This document shows, in pieces, positions 62,890 to 64,000 of a stretch of DNA of 64,000 nucleotides. How positions within the stretch are numbered: position 1 is the first letter of the stretch; every line of letters starts with the position of its first letter. The notes beneath the pieces are model-generated. The model saw nothing but the letters and a program-made list of their open reading frames with translations, did no database searches and had not been told where the DNA came from. The position numbers were made by a program, and so were the translations under genes. Source of the DNA: Glycomyces artemisiae (GTDB lineage Bacteria > Actinomycetota > Actinomycetes > Mycobacteriales > Micromonosporaceae); assembly GCF_003002955.1 (NCBI RefSeq), contig NZ_PVTJ01000012.1, positions 1-64,000 of the forward strand, given 5' to 3'.

Positions 62890-63468
62890 TCATTGTTCGG
62901 TCATCGGTGGGCGGGCTTCGAAGCGGATCGTCTTCATGACCAGGGACCACGGGGCGCGGAAATTCGTGCGGGAGGTCTGCGCGAGGGCGGTTTCCAGGGT
63001 TGTGAAGGGGGCTCTTTCGAAGTCGTAGTTCAGGAGGCGGCCTTCGGGGCGGAGGACTCGGCGGATTTCGGAGGCTGCGGTGGCGGGGTCTCCCCAGTGG
63101 TGGGAGCTGTAGGTCGTGACGACGAGGTCGAAGGTGTCGTCTTCGAAGGGGAGGCTCGCGACGTCGGCCGCGCGGAGGTCGACGCGCAGGTCGGCCAGGT
63201 TGCTGGACGCGTGGTCGATCATGTCCTGGGCGATGTCGATGCCGGTGAGGCGGAGGTCGGGGCGGGTGGCGGCGAGGGAGCGGAGGAGGAGGCCGGGGCC
63301 GGTGCCGATGTCGAGGACGGCGGCGCCGTGCGGGGCGGAGGACGCGATGTCGGCGGCGATGCGGCGGTACTGGGGCCTCATGAGGAGACGGGCGAGCCGG
63401 TTGTAAACGCGGCTGTGGCGGCCTTCGATCGCTCCGCCGTGGGAGTGATTGTGCGGGTGGTCGTGCAT
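62890..63468 (-). CDS. Class I SAM-dependent methyltransferase
   Basis: The 192-residue protein has the SAM motifs VLDIGTGPGLLLRSL (motif I), TGIDIAQDMIDHA (acidic loop) and FDLVVTTYSSHHWGDP (motif IV). A His-rich N-terminus (MHDHPHNHSHGG) could bind metal. ATG 63468 has AAGGAG six bases upstream. It is divergent from a MarR regulator, with overlapping promoters, so MarR probably controls it. Confidence 0.88.
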   Translation of the reverse strand: MHDHPHNHSHGGAIEGRHSRVYNRLARLLMRPQYRRIAADIASSAPHGAAVLDIGTGPGLLLRSLAATRPDLRLTGIDIAQDMIDHASSNLADLRVDLRAADVASLPFEDDTFDLVVTTYSSHHWGDPATAASEIRRVLRPEGRLLNYDFERAPFTTLETALAQTSRTNFRAPWSLVMKTIRFEARPPMTEQ

Positions 63469-63483
63469 TGCAGGCTCCTTCAT

Positions 63484-63534
63484 AGTTGTGCCCTACAACT
63501 TTGAGGGTAGCGCCATTGGTTGTAGGATGCAACT
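63484..63534. promoter_or_regulatory. Divergent promoters covered by two MarR-type operators
   Basis: Two 17-bp sites, AGTTGTGCCCTACAACT (63484-63500) and GGTTGTAGGATGCAACT (63518-63534), are each palindromic and are near-mirror images. The plus promoter is TTGAGG, 16 bases, TAGGAT ending six bases before the marR ATG, which is therefore leaderless. The minus promoter is TTGCAT, 17 bases, TACCCT. Each operator overlaps the -35 or -10 of one gene and the start of the other, so MarR binding should block both. Confidence 0.8.
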
Positions 63535-63963
63535 ATGAGCCATGACGCCGAGCACCTGCACCATCTCCTGATGGACGTCGTGCGCACCGCGGAGTTCGCC
63601 CTGATGGCGGACGTCGTCCCCGGGCGGGCGATGTCGATGTCGCAGTTGTTCGCGATCCATGAGCTGGACTTCCACGCGGGCATGTCGCAGCGGGAGCTGG
63701 CCGAGCGGCTCGGGTTGGAGAAGAGCAGTGTGAGCCGGCTGGTCGCAGACCTGGAGGCCGACGGGCTCGTCGTCCGCGAGCGCGACCCCGGGAACCGGCG
63801 GCTCTACCGGTTGGAGATCACCGCGGCCGGGAGGAAGCTGCACCGGAAGGCCGCCGAGGTGCTGCACGCCCGGTACGAGGCGTGGGCGTCGGCGATGAGC
63901 GAAGAAGAGCGGGACGGGCTCGCCAAGGGGCTGCCCGCGCTGCTGAGGGTCATGAAGGCCTAG
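63535..63963 (+). CDS. MarR-family transcriptional regulator
   Basis: The 142-residue protein has the MarR winged helix: MSQRELAERLGLEKSSVSRLVADLEADGLVVRERDPGNRRLYRLEIT is the recognition and wing region, flanked by dimerisation helices. The ATG directly follows operator 2, and autoregulation is expected. The likely target is the divergent methyltransferase gene. Ligand unknown. Confidence 0.92.
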   Translation: MSHDAEHLHHLLMDVVRTAEFALMADVVPGRAMSMSQLFAIHELDFHAGMSQRELAERLGLEKSSVSRLVADLEADGLVVRERDPGNRRLYRLEITAAGRKLHRKAAEVLHARYEAWASAMSEEERDGLAKGLPALLRVMKA

Positions 63964-64000
63964 GCGGCCGGGGTGAGGAGGCGGTCGGCGGCCGGGATCG

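Overview
This window is chromosomal DNA from a high-GC Gram-positive bacterium, almost certainly an actinomycete. The evidence is the strong G/C third-position bias, tandem GTTCACC PHO boxes, a paired DUF397/XRE-DUF5753 locus, leaderless-type promoters, and a block in the same order as mycobacterial genomes: UPF0182 protein, PDZ/Lon-like protease, DUF2342 protein, ABC1 kinase, WhiB7, UvrD2, mycoredoxin and NudC. The genus cannot be fixed from sequence alone; Micromonosporales or Glycomycetales would fit.

Region 1 (1-32,418) is housekeeping chromosome. It opens with the leader of an rRNA operon that runs off the left edge, then obg, tRNA-Lys and a phosphate locus. There phoU and pstS-pstC-pstA lie on the plus strand, while pstB is inverted and has its own PHO box. 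Next come the DUF397/XRE pair, a PASTA-type Ser/Thr kinase and the WhiB7-UvrD2 neighbourhood. whiB7 has a recognisable promoter, a long leader with two upstream ORFs, and an attenuator. A NudC-M16-M16 operon follows, then metNIQ behind a small leader peptide ending in Cys-Cys-Arg-Met-Cys, and tRNA-Trp.

Region 2 (32,419 to about 58,820) is accessory. A large serine recombinase abuts the 3' end of tRNA-Trp and has no stop codon inside the insert. Behind it lie a replication-relaxation protein bracketed by a repeated GTAACCGC motif, a frameshifted HD-domain gene, a Nudix/XRE pair, and an AT-richer stretch with a single-chain restriction-modification protein. A defence island follows: a DISARM DrmD-like helicase broken by an amber codon and a frameshift, a six-span membrane protein, a tightly coupled three-gene operon (membrane-anchored kinase-like protein, Upf1-like SF1 helicase, winged-helix-like protein) that I do not recognise as a described system, a Type ISP restriction enzyme, and a DUF4268 remnant.

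Region 3 (58,827-64,000) returns to ordinary sequence: a nucleotidyltransferase-like protein, a Pr6Pr membrane protein, a PHA synthase-like hydrolase, a small uncharacterised protein with a paralogue in Region 2, a DUF6585 protein, and a divergent methyltransferase/MarR pair whose promoters are covered by two palindromic operators.

The best candidate for a new system is the kinase/helicase/winged-helix operon at 47,438-53,192. The best-supported regulatory findings are the whiB7 leader, the metNIQ leader peptide and the MarR operators.
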